Assembly: GCA_902463235.1 (NCBI GenBank)
Contig: CABQER010000001.1
Location: forward strand, 122,161-186,160
Reading direction: 5' to 3'
Source of the DNA: an uncultured Faecalibacterium sp.
Lineage (GTDB): Bacteria > Bacillota > Clostridia > Oscillospirales > Ruminococcaceae
DNA: 64,000 bases
In this document: positions 17,289 to 26,019 of the stretch, piece after piece
Numbering within the stretch: position 1 is the first letter of the stretch
Layout of the letters: each line of letters starts with the position of its first letter
The notes under the pieces: model-generated
Database searches by the model: none
Told to the model about the DNA's origin: nothing
What the model saw: the letters and a program-made list of their open reading frames with translations, nothing else
Made by a program: the position numbers and the translations under genes

Positions 17289-18116
17289 TTACACGGATTT
17301 TTCAGCAGCACGCACCATGCGGTACAAAACCTCCACGGCAGCACCACCGGCGGCATCCGTCAGGGTGACCTGCTCGGCGGCAAGGCGCAGCTCTGCCGGG
17401 GCGTCGGCGGCCACTGCGCTGTGCTCTACGGTCTGCACCAGCTCCAGCATGGGCTGACCGCCCGCCAGCGCAAGAACCTGCTCTGCACCCACCTGCGCCA
17501 TGGCGCAGACGGTGTCCAGCATTTCCCGGCCGGAGATGCGCTTCGGGGTGAGGACAAGGGTGTCCGGGGCGATGCGCTCGCCCAGCAGGGCAACACGATC
17601 CCCGATAGCCTTTTCCACCAGCGAGATCAGGGGCACAGACTTGCTGTCCTGATACAGCAGCACCCGCAGCACCTGCTCGGGGTGGATATCAGCGGCGTTT
17701 GCCAGCAGATAGGGGGTCCACTCCTGCCGCAGATGGCGCTCCAGTGCGTTGCTCATGCGCAGCACCCGGGTGGTGCCGTCCTGCATCTGCACGGCAACGC
17801 CCACGCCGGGAGTGTCCGGCAGGCAAGTAAAAAGCTCCTGCTGCTGAGCAAAGCTGCACAGGGGCACCCGGTTGCCATCAGCATAGTGGTAAGCCATGGT
17901 GCCGCCGCACACCAGCGCAGGCGCTGCCAGACGCACGCTGCCCAAAATGGAGCGCACAGCACGCGGAGAGCGCTGCGAAAAAACGGTCAGTCTGCCACCG
18001 CGGCTGCTGAACAGCTGCAAAACGTCCCGCACCACCTGGGTCAGATTGCCATCCTCGCCCAGCAGCAGGTTATCCAGATCACAGAGCACCAGAGTGGATG
18101 CCAGAGAATCGTTCAT
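17289..18116 (-). CDS. HAD-superfamily (Cof-like) protein with degenerate active site
   Basis: A 275-residue protein with the layout of Cof-type HAD phosphatases: an N-terminal LVLCDLDNLLL in the place of motif I, FSQRSPRAV as motif II, and a C-terminal ALAGGQPMLELV in the place of the usual GDxxND motif. Motif I keeps DxD, but the acidic residues of motif IV are missing, so activity is doubtful. The ATG overlaps the rluD stop (ATGA). Substrate unknown; it may have become a binding or regulatory protein. Confidence 0.7.
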   Translation of the reverse strand: MNDSLASTLVLCDLDNLLLGEDGNLTQVVRDVLQLFSSRGGRLTVFSQRSPRAVRSILGSVRLAAPALVCGGTMAYHYADGNRVPLCSFAQQQELFTCLPDTPGVGVAVQMQDGTTRVLRMSNALERHLRQEWTPYLLANAADIHPEQVLRVLLYQDSKSVPLISLVEKAIGDRVALLGERIAPDTLVLTPKRISGREMLDTVCAMAQVGAEQVLALAGGQPMLELVQTVEHSAVAADAPAELRLAAEQVTLTDAAGGAAVEVLYRMVRAAEKSV

Positions 18117-19045
18117 GTGTTTTTCCTCCTGAGAGTTGCGAGAAAATGGGTAAAGTAGTCCGGCAGCTCGGAATCGAACCGCAGCTGCTCCCCGGTGATG
18201 GGGTGGATAAAGCCCAGCGTTTTGGCGTGCAGACACTGACCGTGCAGGCTGGTGATGCAGTTGTGGGGGCCGTACACCGGGTCCCCTGCCACCGGGTGGT
18301 GGATGGAGGCCATGTGTACGCGGATCTGATGGGTGCGGCCGGTCTTTAGGCGGCATTCCAGCAGGGTGAACTCGCCCAGCCGCTCCAGCACCTTGTAGCC
18401 GGTATAGGCGTACTTGGTGTGGGGCTCAGTGGCCGGGTAGACTGCCATTTTTTTGCGGTCGGTCTTGCTGCGGCCAAGGTTTGCTTCCACAAAGCCTTCG
18501 TCCTGCGCAAAGCCGCCGTAGACCACCGTCTGGTAGGCGCGCTCTACGCTGTGCACCGCCATCTGCTGGGAAAGGCCGATGTGGGTAGCGTCGTCCTTTG
18601 CCACCACCAGCAGGCCGCTGGTGTCCTTATCAATGCGGTGGACGATGCCGGGGCGGATCTCGCCGCCAATGCCGGAAAGACTGCCCTTGCAGTGCCACAG
18701 CAGGGCATTGACCAGCGTGCCGTCCGGGTTACCGGGTGCGGGGTGCACCACCATGCCCTTGGGCTTGTTGACCACCAGCAGATGGGAGTCCTCGTAGACG
18801 ATGTCCAGCGGGATATCCTGCGGCACGGCCTCGATGGGCTTTGCGTCCGGGATCTCCAGCAGCACGGTGTCCCCTGCCTTGAGCTTCAGGCTTTTGGCAA
18901 CGGTTTTGCCGTTGCACTGCACATGCCCCTCGGCCACCAGCGCCTGCAGCGCCGAGCGGGACAGGCCGGTGTCCTCGCCGCTGAGAAAGCGGTCGATGCG
19001 CTGGCCGGCAGTCTCCTGCTCTACAATAAATTCACGCTGTTCCAT
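18113..19045 (-). CDS. rluD: RluA/RluD family 23S rRNA pseudouridine synthase
   Basis: A 310-residue pseudouridine synthase with an N-terminal S4 RNA-binding domain (QRIDRFLSGED... KSLKLKAGDTV) and the catalytic HRIDKDTSGLLV motif carrying the essential aspartate. RluD-type enzymes modify uridines in 23S rRNA helix 69. It follows lspA by 3 nt, the same order as in many Firmicutes, and overlaps the HAD-like gene. Confidence 0.93.
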   Translation of the reverse strand: MEQREFIVEQETAGQRIDRFLSGEDTGLSRSALQALVAEGHVQCNGKTVAKSLKLKAGDTVLLEIPDAKPIEAVPQDIPLDIVYEDSHLLVVNKPKGMVVHPAPGNPDGTLVNALLWHCKGSLSGIGGEIRPGIVHRIDKDTSGLLVVAKDDATHIGLSQQMAVHSVERAYQTVVYGGFAQDEGFVEANLGRSKTDRKKMAVYPATEPHTKYAYTGYKVLERLGEFTLLECRLKTGRTHQIRVHMASIHHPVAGDPVYGPHNCITSLHGQCLHAKTLGFIHPITGEQLRFDSELPDYFTHFLATLRRKNT

Positions 19046-19048
19046 GGT

Positions 19049-19528
19049 TTACTGCTCCTTGGCGGCATCATCGGCGTGGACTTCGTCCAGAAAGATCACC
19101 AGCACCCACAGTGCCACGCCCACGCAAACGCAGATATCCGCAAAATTGAACACGGCAAAGCGCATGAACAGCAGGTTGATGTAGTCCACTACTTCACCGT
19201 TGAGCACGCGGTCGATCAGGTTGCCGATGCCGCCGCCCAGCACCAGCACCAGCGCTGCCTGCTGCAAGCGCTTGCCGCGGCTGCGGAAAAACAGGCCGTA
19301 GGCCACCGCCAGCAGCGCCGCGCTTGTGGCGATGATCAGGAACAGCTGCTTGCCGCTGAGCAGGCTGAAGGCCATGCCCTGATTGAGCACGAACCGCAGC
19401 TCCACCGCATGGGGGATCAGCGGCATAGCGCCTACCGGCTGCAAAACCTGCACCGCCCACAGTTTGATCAGCTGGTCGATGCCGACCAGTGCCGCCACAG
19501 CCGCCAGATTGAAGAGTACAAATGCCAT
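19049..19528 (-). CDS. lspA: Lipoprotein signal peptidase (signal peptidase II)
   Basis: LspA cleaves prolipoprotein signal peptides. The 159-residue protein has four hydrophobic segments and the two catalytic aspartates in GNLIDR and FNFADIC, with the conserved ID(Q)LIKLW near the N-terminus. It follows ileS, separated by a terminator, and is coupled to rluD. Substrates in this window would include the two lipobox proteins at 59764 and 62896. Confidence 0.96.
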   Translation of the reverse strand: MAFVLFNLAAVAALVGIDQLIKLWAVQVLQPVGAMPLIPHAVELRFVLNQGMAFSLLSGKQLFLIIATSAALLAVAYGLFFRSRGKRLQQAALVLVLGGGIGNLIDRVLNGEVVDYINLLFMRFAVFNFADICVCVGVALWVLVIFLDEVHADDAAKEQ

Positions 19529-19549
19529 TAGCTACCTCGTTTCTGCTAT

Positions 19550-19582
19550 AAAAAACGGCGCTCCCCGGTCAAGGGAGCGCCG
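19550..19582 (-). terminator. Terminator between ileS and lspA
   Basis: CGGCGCTCCC (19556-19565) pairs with GGGAGCGCCG (19573-19582); the minus-strand RNA then has TTTTT. Confidence 0.85.
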
Positions 19583-19619
19583 CCCTTTTACAAAACAGAT
19601 TTGTATTTATGCGGGACGC

Positions 19620-22415
19620 TTATGCTTCCACAACGCTGGCGCAGCGTGCGCACAGGGTGGGGTGTGCGGGGTGGCTGCCGATGGAAGCAGAGTACTTCCA
19701 GCAGCGCTCGCACTTGTCGCCGGTGGCGTGTGCAGCTGCAACGCCCAGGCCCTCGACAGCGCTGGCAGCGCCGCCCTCACCCTTGACCAGCTCCACATGG
19801 GAGACGATCATCAGGTCGGCCAGCTCGTCCATGGGGATGCTGTTCAGCAGATCATAGACGGCATCGTTGCAGTACAGGGTAACGGAAGCTTCCAGAGAAG
19901 CACCGATCAGCTTTTCAGCACGGGCCTGCTCCAGTACCTTCTTGACCTCGTCGCGCACGGCGATGAGCTGTGCCCACTTTGCCTTGAAGGCATCGTCGGC
20001 AGCGTACTGGCCAGCCTTGGGCATCTGCTCGAATACCACATACTTGTTCATACCCTCGGTCTTGGGCATGAAGTCCCAGATCTCCTGACTGGTGAAGCAC
20101 AGGATGGGGGCAATGATCTTGTCCAGAGCGACAAGGATCTTGTACATGGTGGTCTGGGCTGCCTTGCGGGCTGCGCCATTGGTGCAGTACAGGCGATCCT
20201 TGGTGACGTCCAGATAGAAGTTGGACATGGCCACCACGCAGAAGTTGTACACGGCGTGGTAGACCTTGTTGAAATCGTACACAGCGTAGCCTGCGTTGGT
20301 GTTGACGATCAGGTCATCCAGCGCAGCCAGTGCCCAGCGGTCGATATCCTGCAGCTGGTCGTCTGCCACACAATCGGTGTTGGGGTCAAAGCCATCCAGA
20401 TTGCCCAGAATGAAGCGGGCGGTGTTGCGGATCTTGCGGTAAGCCTCGCTGAGCTGCTTGAAGATGTTCTTACCGGCGCGCACGTCCACGGTGTAATCGG
20501 AAGAAGCCACCCACAGACGGATGATATCAGCGCCGTAGTCCTTGATGATCTCGCTGGGCTCCACGCCGTTGCCGGCGCTCTTGTGCATCTGCTTGCCCTG
20601 CTCGTCCACCACCCAGCCGTGGCACAGCACGGACTTATAGGGTGCGCAGCCCTTGCTTGCAACGCTGGTCAGCAGACTGGACTGGAACCAGCCGCGGAAC
20701 TGATCGCCGCCTTCCATATACATATCGGCGGGGAAACGCAGCTCGGGACGCTCGTCCAGCACGGCAGCGTGGGTGGAGCCGGAGTCGAACCAGACGTCCA
20801 TGATGTCGGTGTCCTTCTCCCACTCGGAAGCGCCGCACTTTTCGCACACTTCGCCTGCGGGGATGATCTGCTCGGCATCGTACTTATACCATGCGTCAGA
20901 GCCTTCCTTACGGAACAGGGCACTGACAGCCTTGATGGTAGCATCGGTGATGTGGTAGGTGCCGCACTTCTTGCAGTAGAAGGCGGGGATGGGCACGCCC
21001 CAAGTGCGCTGGCGGCTGATGCACCAGTCGTTGCGGTCGCGCACCATGCCGGTCATGCGGTCATGACCCCAATCCGGCATCCATGTGACGGTATCAATGG
21101 CCTTGTACACGTCCTCGCGGAACTTGGCAATGGAGCAGAACCACTGCTCGGTAGCACGGAAGATGATGGGGTTGTGGCAGCGCCAGCAGTGGGGGTACTG
21201 GTGCTTGATGTGCACCTGACCCATCACAGCGCCGGAGGCAGTCAGGTCGGCCAGAATGGTCTTGTTGGCTGCCCACACGCGCTGACCAGCGTACTTACCG
21301 GCCAACTCGGTCAGGTAACCGCCGTCATCCACGGGCACGGTGATGGGCACCTGCGGATACTTCTGGCAGACGTTGAAGTCGTCCACGCCGTGGCCGCCTG
21401 CGGTATGAACGCAGCCGGAACCACTTTCCAGCGTGACGTGGTCACCCAGAATGACCCAGCCCTCCTTGGGCAGATAGACGTGGTTATAGCGCATCAGCTC
21501 GAACTCAGCGCCGGAAACGGGCTCGCCCACGATCTCGTAGTTCTCGATATGGCAGGCGTCCATGACGCTCTTGACCAGCTCGGTAGCCATGATGTGGTAC
21601 TCCTCGCCGATCTTGACGAAGGAATACTCGAACTGACCGTTCAGGCAGATGGCCTCGTTGGCGGGCAGGGTCCAAGTGGTGGTGGTCCAGATGACGAAGT
21701 AGGTCTTATCCATGGGGATGCCGTACTTTGCCAGCACACCGTTGGGATCCTGCGAGACGTGGAAGCGCACAAAGATGGAATCGCAGTCGTCCTCGCCGTA
21801 CTCGATCTCGGCTTCTGCCAGTGCGGTGCGGCAGTCCGGGCACCAGTACACGGGCTTGAGGCCCTTGTAGATGTAGCCCTTCTTGGCCATCTCGCCGAAG
21901 ATCTCGATCTGACGTGCCTCAAATTCAGGCTTCAGGGTCAGGTAGGGGTGCTCAAAGTCACCGATGACGCCCAGACGCTTGAACTGGTCGCTCATGATGT
22001 CGATGTGCTCGGTGGCAAACTTTTCACAGATCTGGCGCAGCTCCAGCTTGGAGATATTCTTCTTCTTGTCACCCACCGAGGACAGAGCCTTCAGCTCAAT
22101 GGGCAGGCCGTGGGTATCAAAGCCGGGCACATAGGGAGCCTGATAGCCCTCCATGTTCTTTTCGCGGATGATGATATCCTTGATGATCTTGTTCAGGGCG
22201 GTGCCCATGTGGATGTTGCCGTTTGCATACGGAGGGCCGTCGTGCAGAATGAACTGGGGCTTGCCCTCGTTGTGCTTCATGAGCTGGTTGTACAGGTCGT
22301 TGTCGTCCCAATCCTTGAGCATGACCGGTTCCTTTTTGGGCAGACCGGCGCGCATCTCAAACAGGGTCTTGGGCAGATTCAACGTGCTGTCGTACTGCGA
22401 TTTGTTCTTAGCCAA
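19620..22415 (-). CDS. ileS: Isoleucyl-tRNA synthetase
   Basis: IleRS charges tRNA-Ile. The 931-residue protein has the HIGH-equivalent PPYANGNIHMGTAL, a CP1 editing domain (TTTWTLPANEA), the KMSKS equivalent written KQMHKSAGN, and a C-terminal zinc finger with CERCW and CARC. This bacterial-type, zinc-finger form is expected to be mupirocin-sensitive, by family knowledge. The gap to divIVA is only 36 nt, so no T-box leader is possible; it is probably transcribed with sepF-ylmH-divIVA. Confidence 0.98.
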   Translation of the reverse strand: MAKNKSQYDSTLNLPKTLFEMRAGLPKKEPVMLKDWDDNDLYNQLMKHNEGKPQFILHDGPPYANGNIHMGTALNKIIKDIIIREKNMEGYQAPYVPGFDTHGLPIELKALSSVGDKKKNISKLELRQICEKFATEHIDIMSDQFKRLGVIGDFEHPYLTLKPEFEARQIEIFGEMAKKGYIYKGLKPVYWCPDCRTALAEAEIEYGEDDCDSIFVRFHVSQDPNGVLAKYGIPMDKTYFVIWTTTTWTLPANEAICLNGQFEYSFVKIGEEYHIMATELVKSVMDACHIENYEIVGEPVSGAEFELMRYNHVYLPKEGWVILGDHVTLESGSGCVHTAGGHGVDDFNVCQKYPQVPITVPVDDGGYLTELAGKYAGQRVWAANKTILADLTASGAVMGQVHIKHQYPHCWRCHNPIIFRATEQWFCSIAKFREDVYKAIDTVTWMPDWGHDRMTGMVRDRNDWCISRQRTWGVPIPAFYCKKCGTYHITDATIKAVSALFRKEGSDAWYKYDAEQIIPAGEVCEKCGASEWEKDTDIMDVWFDSGSTHAAVLDERPELRFPADMYMEGGDQFRGWFQSSLLTSVASKGCAPYKSVLCHGWVVDEQGKQMHKSAGNGVEPSEIIKDYGADIIRLWVASSDYTVDVRAGKNIFKQLSEAYRKIRNTARFILGNLDGFDPNTDCVADDQLQDIDRWALAALDDLIVNTNAGYAVYDFNKVYHAVYNFCVVAMSNFYLDVTKDRLYCTNGAARKAAQTTMYKILVALDKIIAPILCFTSQEIWDFMPKTEGMNKYVVFEQMPKAGQYAADDAFKAKWAQLIAVRDEVKKVLEQARAEKLIGASLEASVTLYCNDAVYDLLNSIPMDELADLMIVSHVELVKGEGGAASAVEGLGVAAAHATGDKCERCWKYSASIGSHPAHPTLCARCASVVEA

Positions 22416-22451
22416 TGGTTTACACTCTCCTCTATTTTTACGTTGGGTGCC

Positions 22452-23300
22452 TTACTCGCTGAACTTTACGCCCTGAAAAGCGTCGTAGTCCGGCTCGTCC
22501 GGCTTCATATCAGCAGGAGGCGGGTCCAGCTTGAGCTGGCTTTCGTCCTTTGCCCAGAAATCCTCGCTGCTGTCAGCCGTCTTGTCGTCATCGACAGGGG
22601 CGGCAGGTTCGGTGGTTTCGGTGGGTTCTGCAACCTTAGCGGCAGGCTGCTCGGCCGGGGCTGCTGCATCGGCTGCGGGGGCAGTCTCGGGCTGTGCAGC
22701 GGGCTGCTCTGCGGCAGCTTCCTGCGCAGGCTCTGCGTCCTGTGCGGGGGCGTCCTTTTCAGCGTCCTTGGTTTCCTTCTGGAACTCCGGCAGACGGCTC
22801 AAAGACTCCACATGGCTGCGGTACAAATTGAGCACATCTGCCTTGAAGCGGGTGACCTCCAGACGGACGCGGTCATACTCCCGCTCCTCAGCCAGACGCT
22901 TTTCGTTGGCTTCGTTCTCGATCTCGTCCGCGCGGTCGCTTGCCTTTTGCAGCAGCTCGTTGGCGTCGCGGATGATATCATCGCCCCGCAGGTTTGCGCG
23001 GTGGATGATTTCCTCAGCCTTCTGGTTTGCTTCGCGGATCACGTTTTCGCCCATGCGCTGGGCGTTGATCAGCGCGCTCTTGAGCATATCGCCATCAGCC
23101 TCAAAGCTTTGCAGCTCGCCCTTGAGCTTCTGGTTCTCTGCGGTCAGATCAGCGATCTGCTTGCGCAGCTGCTCTGCCTGCGCATCGTTCTGCTGCAGCT
23201 GCTCCTCGACCTTGTCCAGAAAACGGTCCACGTCCTCTGTACGGTAGCCGCGGAGGTTTTTTTCAAATTGTACAGAGCGGACATCCTGCGGAGTCAGCAT
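22452..23300 (-). CDS. divIVA: DivIVA-domain cell-division/polarity protein
   Basis: A 282-residue coiled-coil protein that would mark negatively curved membranes at septa and poles. The N-terminal DivIVA domain is clear (LTPQDVRSVQFEKNLRGY, VDRFLDKVEEQL), followed by a long coiled coil and an Ala/Pro/Glu-rich tail. The start at 23300 is preferred, as GGAGG is 8 nt upstream and only 2 nt from the ATG at 23306. It sits between ylmH and ileS, the standard order. Confidence 0.95.
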   Translation of the reverse strand: MLTPQDVRSVQFEKNLRGYRTEDVDRFLDKVEEQLQQNDAQAEQLRKQIADLTAENQKLKGELQSFEADGDMLKSALINAQRMGENVIREANQKAEEIIHRANLRGDDIIRDANELLQKASDRADEIENEANEKRLAEEREYDRVRLEVTRFKADVLNLYRSHVESLSRLPEFQKETKDAEKDAPAQDAEPAQEAAAEQPAAQPETAPAADAAAPAEQPAAKVAEPTETTEPAAPVDDDKTADSSEDFWAKDESQLKLDPPPADMKPDEPDYDAFQGVKFSE

Positions 23301-23321
23301 AGTCATTTCCTCCCATAGCTT

Positions 23322-24140
23322 TTAATATTGAAAGAACTCAATGATCGAACGATCTTTTTTACTTTTTCCGGGCAATGCAGTCAGCCGGAAGCGGCCCTTG
23401 CCACGCACGGTGAACACATCCTGCTCGTATACGGGGGCGTGGGGTTTTTCTACCGGCAGATGGTTGATCTCTACCCTGCCCGCTTCGATCAGCTCCGCAG
23501 CCATGCCGCGACTGACGTGCAGCATGGCAGAAAGCACCGCGTCCAGCCGCAGGGAGGACACGGTGGCGGTGAGCAGCTGCCGCTCCGGTGCAGGAAAGGC
23601 CGGGATTTCTTCCGGTTCCAGCAGACGGGTGGACACCTCGGTGCGCCCCGCCTGACACAGCTCCCGGCAGATGAGCTTTGCCGCCGGTTCCAGCGCGAAC
23701 ACATAGGCTGTGCCCGGCGCATCGGCAGGCAGCAGGATATCGCCCAGTGCCTCGCGTTTGAGGGCAAGCCCCATCAGGCTGCCCAGATAGTCCTTGTGCG
23801 CTGGCAGCGCTGCACCGGGCAGCGCCCGGCATTGCAGCTGTACGCAGCGCACCGGACACTCGCCGTAGCTGTACTCCGGCTCCAGACAGAGCACCCGGCG
23901 CTCGGCCTCGGGCCAGCCGCCGTCAAAACGCCAGCCGTCCCGCACACCGGCACGTCCCAGTGCCACCCGGGCAAGATCCTGTTCCCGGTCGCTGAGGAAC
24001 GCAGAGTACCGGGCTATGCCACGGGAAAAAGCCGCATCGGCAAGATCCTCGATATGCCGCATGAGATAGCGTTCCTCATCGTTGCGGGCGGGCACAAAGC
24101 CCCGCACTGCACCGGCTGCCGGATCAATAGAATGCGCCAT
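23322..24140 (-). CDS. ylmH: YlmH-like S4-domain RNA-binding protein
   Basis: A 272-residue protein with a YlmH-type N-terminal domain (LSDREQ... ) and a C-terminal S4 domain (LDAVLSAMLHVSRGMAAELI, VEINHLPVEKP). YlmH proteins bind ribosomes, act in stalled-ribosome rescue in Bacillus and are located downstream of ftsZ/sepF. It overlaps sepF by 17 nt and precedes divIVA. ylmG, often between sepF and ylmH, is absent. Confidence 0.88.
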   Translation of the reverse strand: MAHSIDPAAGAVRGFVPARNDEERYLMRHIEDLADAAFSRGIARYSAFLSDREQDLARVALGRAGVRDGWRFDGGWPEAERRVLCLEPEYSYGECPVRCVQLQCRALPGAALPAHKDYLGSLMGLALKREALGDILLPADAPGTAYVFALEPAAKLICRELCQAGRTEVSTRLLEPEEIPAFPAPERQLLTATVSSLRLDAVLSAMLHVSRGMAAELIEAGRVEINHLPVEKPHAPVYEQDVFTVRGKGRFRLTALPGKSKKDRSIIEFFQY

Positions 24141-24591
24141 TGTTCTCCAGCTCGTCCAGCAGGTCGCCCATGATATCCACGTTGTACGGGGTAATGATAA
24201 AGGTGCTGTTAGCTACGCGCTTGATCTGGCCGTTGTTGGCATAAGCCACGCCGGACAAAAAGTCTACCAGACGGCGGGAGACCTCCTTATTGGTGGACTC
24301 CAGATTCAGCACCACGGTACGCTTGTTGTTCAGATGGTCGGCAATGGTGCTGGCATCCTCGAACCGCTCGGGCTTGACCAAAACCACCTTGAGCTGAGTG
24401 GTGGCATGGATGTTGACCACCTTGTTCTTCTTGCTGGTGCCCTCGGCAGGCTCTTCGGTCTCTTCGTCCATCCCGATGCCGACGCCGCTGTTGTTATTGT
24501 TCACCATCTGGGGGCCGTCATCGATGTACTGATCCTCGTACTCGTCCCCTTCGCCCATCAGGCCCTTTTTAATGCTATCCAGCAAAGACAT
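24124..24591 (-). CDS. sepF: Cell division protein SepF
   Basis: SepF bundles FtsZ filaments and tethers them to the membrane. The 155-residue protein has an N-terminal amphipathic helix (MSLLDSIKKGLMG), an acidic Asn/Gly linker, and the C-terminal SepF domain (QLKVVLVKPERFEDA, NKRTVVLNLE, RRLVDFLSGVAYA). A good promoter lies about 100 nt upstream. It heads the sepF-ylmH-divIVA-ileS group. Confidence 0.96.
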   Translation of the reverse strand: MSLLDSIKKGLMGEGDEYEDQYIDDGPQMVNNNNSGVGIGMDEETEEPAEGTSKKNKVVNIHATTQLKVVLVKPERFEDASTIADHLNNKRTVVLNLESTNKEVSRRLVDFLSGVAYANNGQIKRVANSTFIITPYNVDIMGDLLDELENNGAFY

Positions 24592-24668
24592 AATTATCTG
24601 CTCCTTTCATTCGGGCAGCGCCCGGCTGCCTGGCGTTCTTTGCAAAAAGAATGCAAATAGCTTTTACT

Positions 24669-24697
24669 ATTATCTGATTTTTTTCAGCAGATGTCAA
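24669..24697 (-). promoter_or_regulatory. Promoter of the sepF operon
   Basis: A perfect TTGACA (24692-24697), a 17-nt spacer and GATAAT (24669-24674) on the minus strand, directly after the stop of the HlyD-like gene. Confidence 0.7.
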
Positions 24698-24700
24698 TAA

Positions 24701-26014
24701 CTACAAAAGTTTTCCGTCATATAAATTTTGTCCCGAGACGATTATTTCGTCATAAAGCCTTACCTGACTGACGGAACCGTCCGTTCCCTTGGGCAAAACA
24801 AGGATGTAATCCCCTTCCGTGACCAGCGGATGGTCGGCATCCACGGGGTCGATCTTGCAGAAGCGGGCGATGTTGCCGTATTTGACATACACGCCCGGGA
24901 TATAGTTTTCGCCCTGCGTCTCAGCCTCGGTGCCGTCCTCTTTCAGGTAGTGCACTGCTGCGGCAGGCACCCGCAGACCGGTGCTCTCGCTGGTGCTGAT
25001 ACGGGCGCGGGCGTGGTTGAGGCACAGCACGTCGCCGTTGATGGAGTTGCAGTGCAGCACAAAGCGGGCAATATCCTGCTCTGCGTCAATGGTCACCTCG
25101 GTGACGGTGGCGCGCAAGGTGGCATCGCTCTGGCCGGGAAAGCTGATCTCCACCGCCGTGCGCAGGGGTTTACCGTCCGAGCCCAGCAGCTTTTCGGCCT
25201 GCTTTGCCGAGCACACCCCGGCGTACTGCCAGCTGAACCCGGCCACAAGCTTGCCCACGCAGCCATCCAGCGGCATCTCGGGGTCAGACTCCAGATAGGC
25301 TTTGAGCTGTTCCGGGCTCTGCGCCAGAATGTCCGCAGCCCCGGCGTTCAGCCGTCCGCTGCTGGCAGCCCGGACAAAGTAGCCGGTGGTGGGGGCGGTG
25401 ATCTGAGTGGGGTTGCCCAGCTGGGCCTGCACGGTCTGTGCCTGCTGAGCCAGCAGCGCGATCTGATCCGCAAAGCCGGCGGTATCGCCGGTGGTGATCC
25501 ACAGCTTGTTCTGTGCCAGCAGATAGGCATCGGCGCTGCCGTCCACATCGCTGTAACGGGCGGTGTCCAGATCATCCAGCAGGTCGTACAGCGCACCGGA
25601 GCGCTCCTTGAGCAGGCCGTCCAGCTGGGTGGCTGCGGTGTTCTGGGAGCGCTGCAGCAGGTCGATCTGGCTGGTAAGCTGGGTCAGCTGCTGGCGCAGC
25701 ACCGCCTGATTTGCATCGGTATACAGCTCTGCAACGGCAGTGCCCGCCGACACACGCTCACCGTCCGAGACAAGGTAGCCCAGATTGCCGCTGCCGGAAA
25801 TGCAGGTCTCGTCAAACAGCAGCACGCCGTCCGCTTCAATGGTATCGGAGATGGTGATGGGCAGCGCCGTTTCGTAGACGTTCTGGGGGAAAAGGATGTG
25901 CGCCGCCTGCCAGCAGACATAGGCAGCCGCCGCCAGCAAAAAGGCGGCCAGCACGACCGCCAGCGTGGTAAGCGCAGACAGCTTGCGGCGCGGTTCCTGA
26001 GGGGTTTCCGGCAT
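24701..26014 (-). CDS. HlyD-family membrane-fusion/adaptor-like protein
   Basis: A 437-residue protein with one N-terminal transmembrane helix (LTTLAVVLAAFLLAAAAYVCW), a barrel-sandwich/lipoyl-like half (GYLVSDGERVSAGTAVAELY), an internal coiled coil, and a second barrel region. This is the layout of HlyD-type adaptors that in Gram-positives sit outside the membrane. A homologue beside sepF is recurrent in Clostridia. The ATG at 26014 has AAAGG 9 nt upstream. It follows miaA by 5 nt. No transporter partner is in the window. Confidence 0.75.
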   Translation of the reverse strand: MPETPQEPRRKLSALTTLAVVLAAFLLAAAAYVCWQAAHILFPQNVYETALPITISDTIEADGVLLFDETCISGSGNLGYLVSDGERVSAGTAVAELYTDANQAVLRQQLTQLTSQIDLLQRSQNTAATQLDGLLKERSGALYDLLDDLDTARYSDVDGSADAYLLAQNKLWITTGDTAGFADQIALLAQQAQTVQAQLGNPTQITAPTTGYFVRAASSGRLNAGAADILAQSPEQLKAYLESDPEMPLDGCVGKLVAGFSWQYAGVCSAKQAEKLLGSDGKPLRTAVEISFPGQSDATLRATVTEVTIDAEQDIARFVLHCNSINGDVLCLNHARARISTSESTGLRVPAAAVHYLKEDGTEAETQGENYIPGVYVKYGNIARFCKIDPVDADHPLVTEGDYILVLPKGTDGSVSQVRLYDEIIVSGQNLYDGKLL

Positions 26015-26019
26015 AAGGA

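Noticed and set aside
22416..22451. T-box leader for ileS
   Set aside because: Only 36 nt separate ileS from divIVA, too short for a T-box, and no specifier or antiterminator element is seen.
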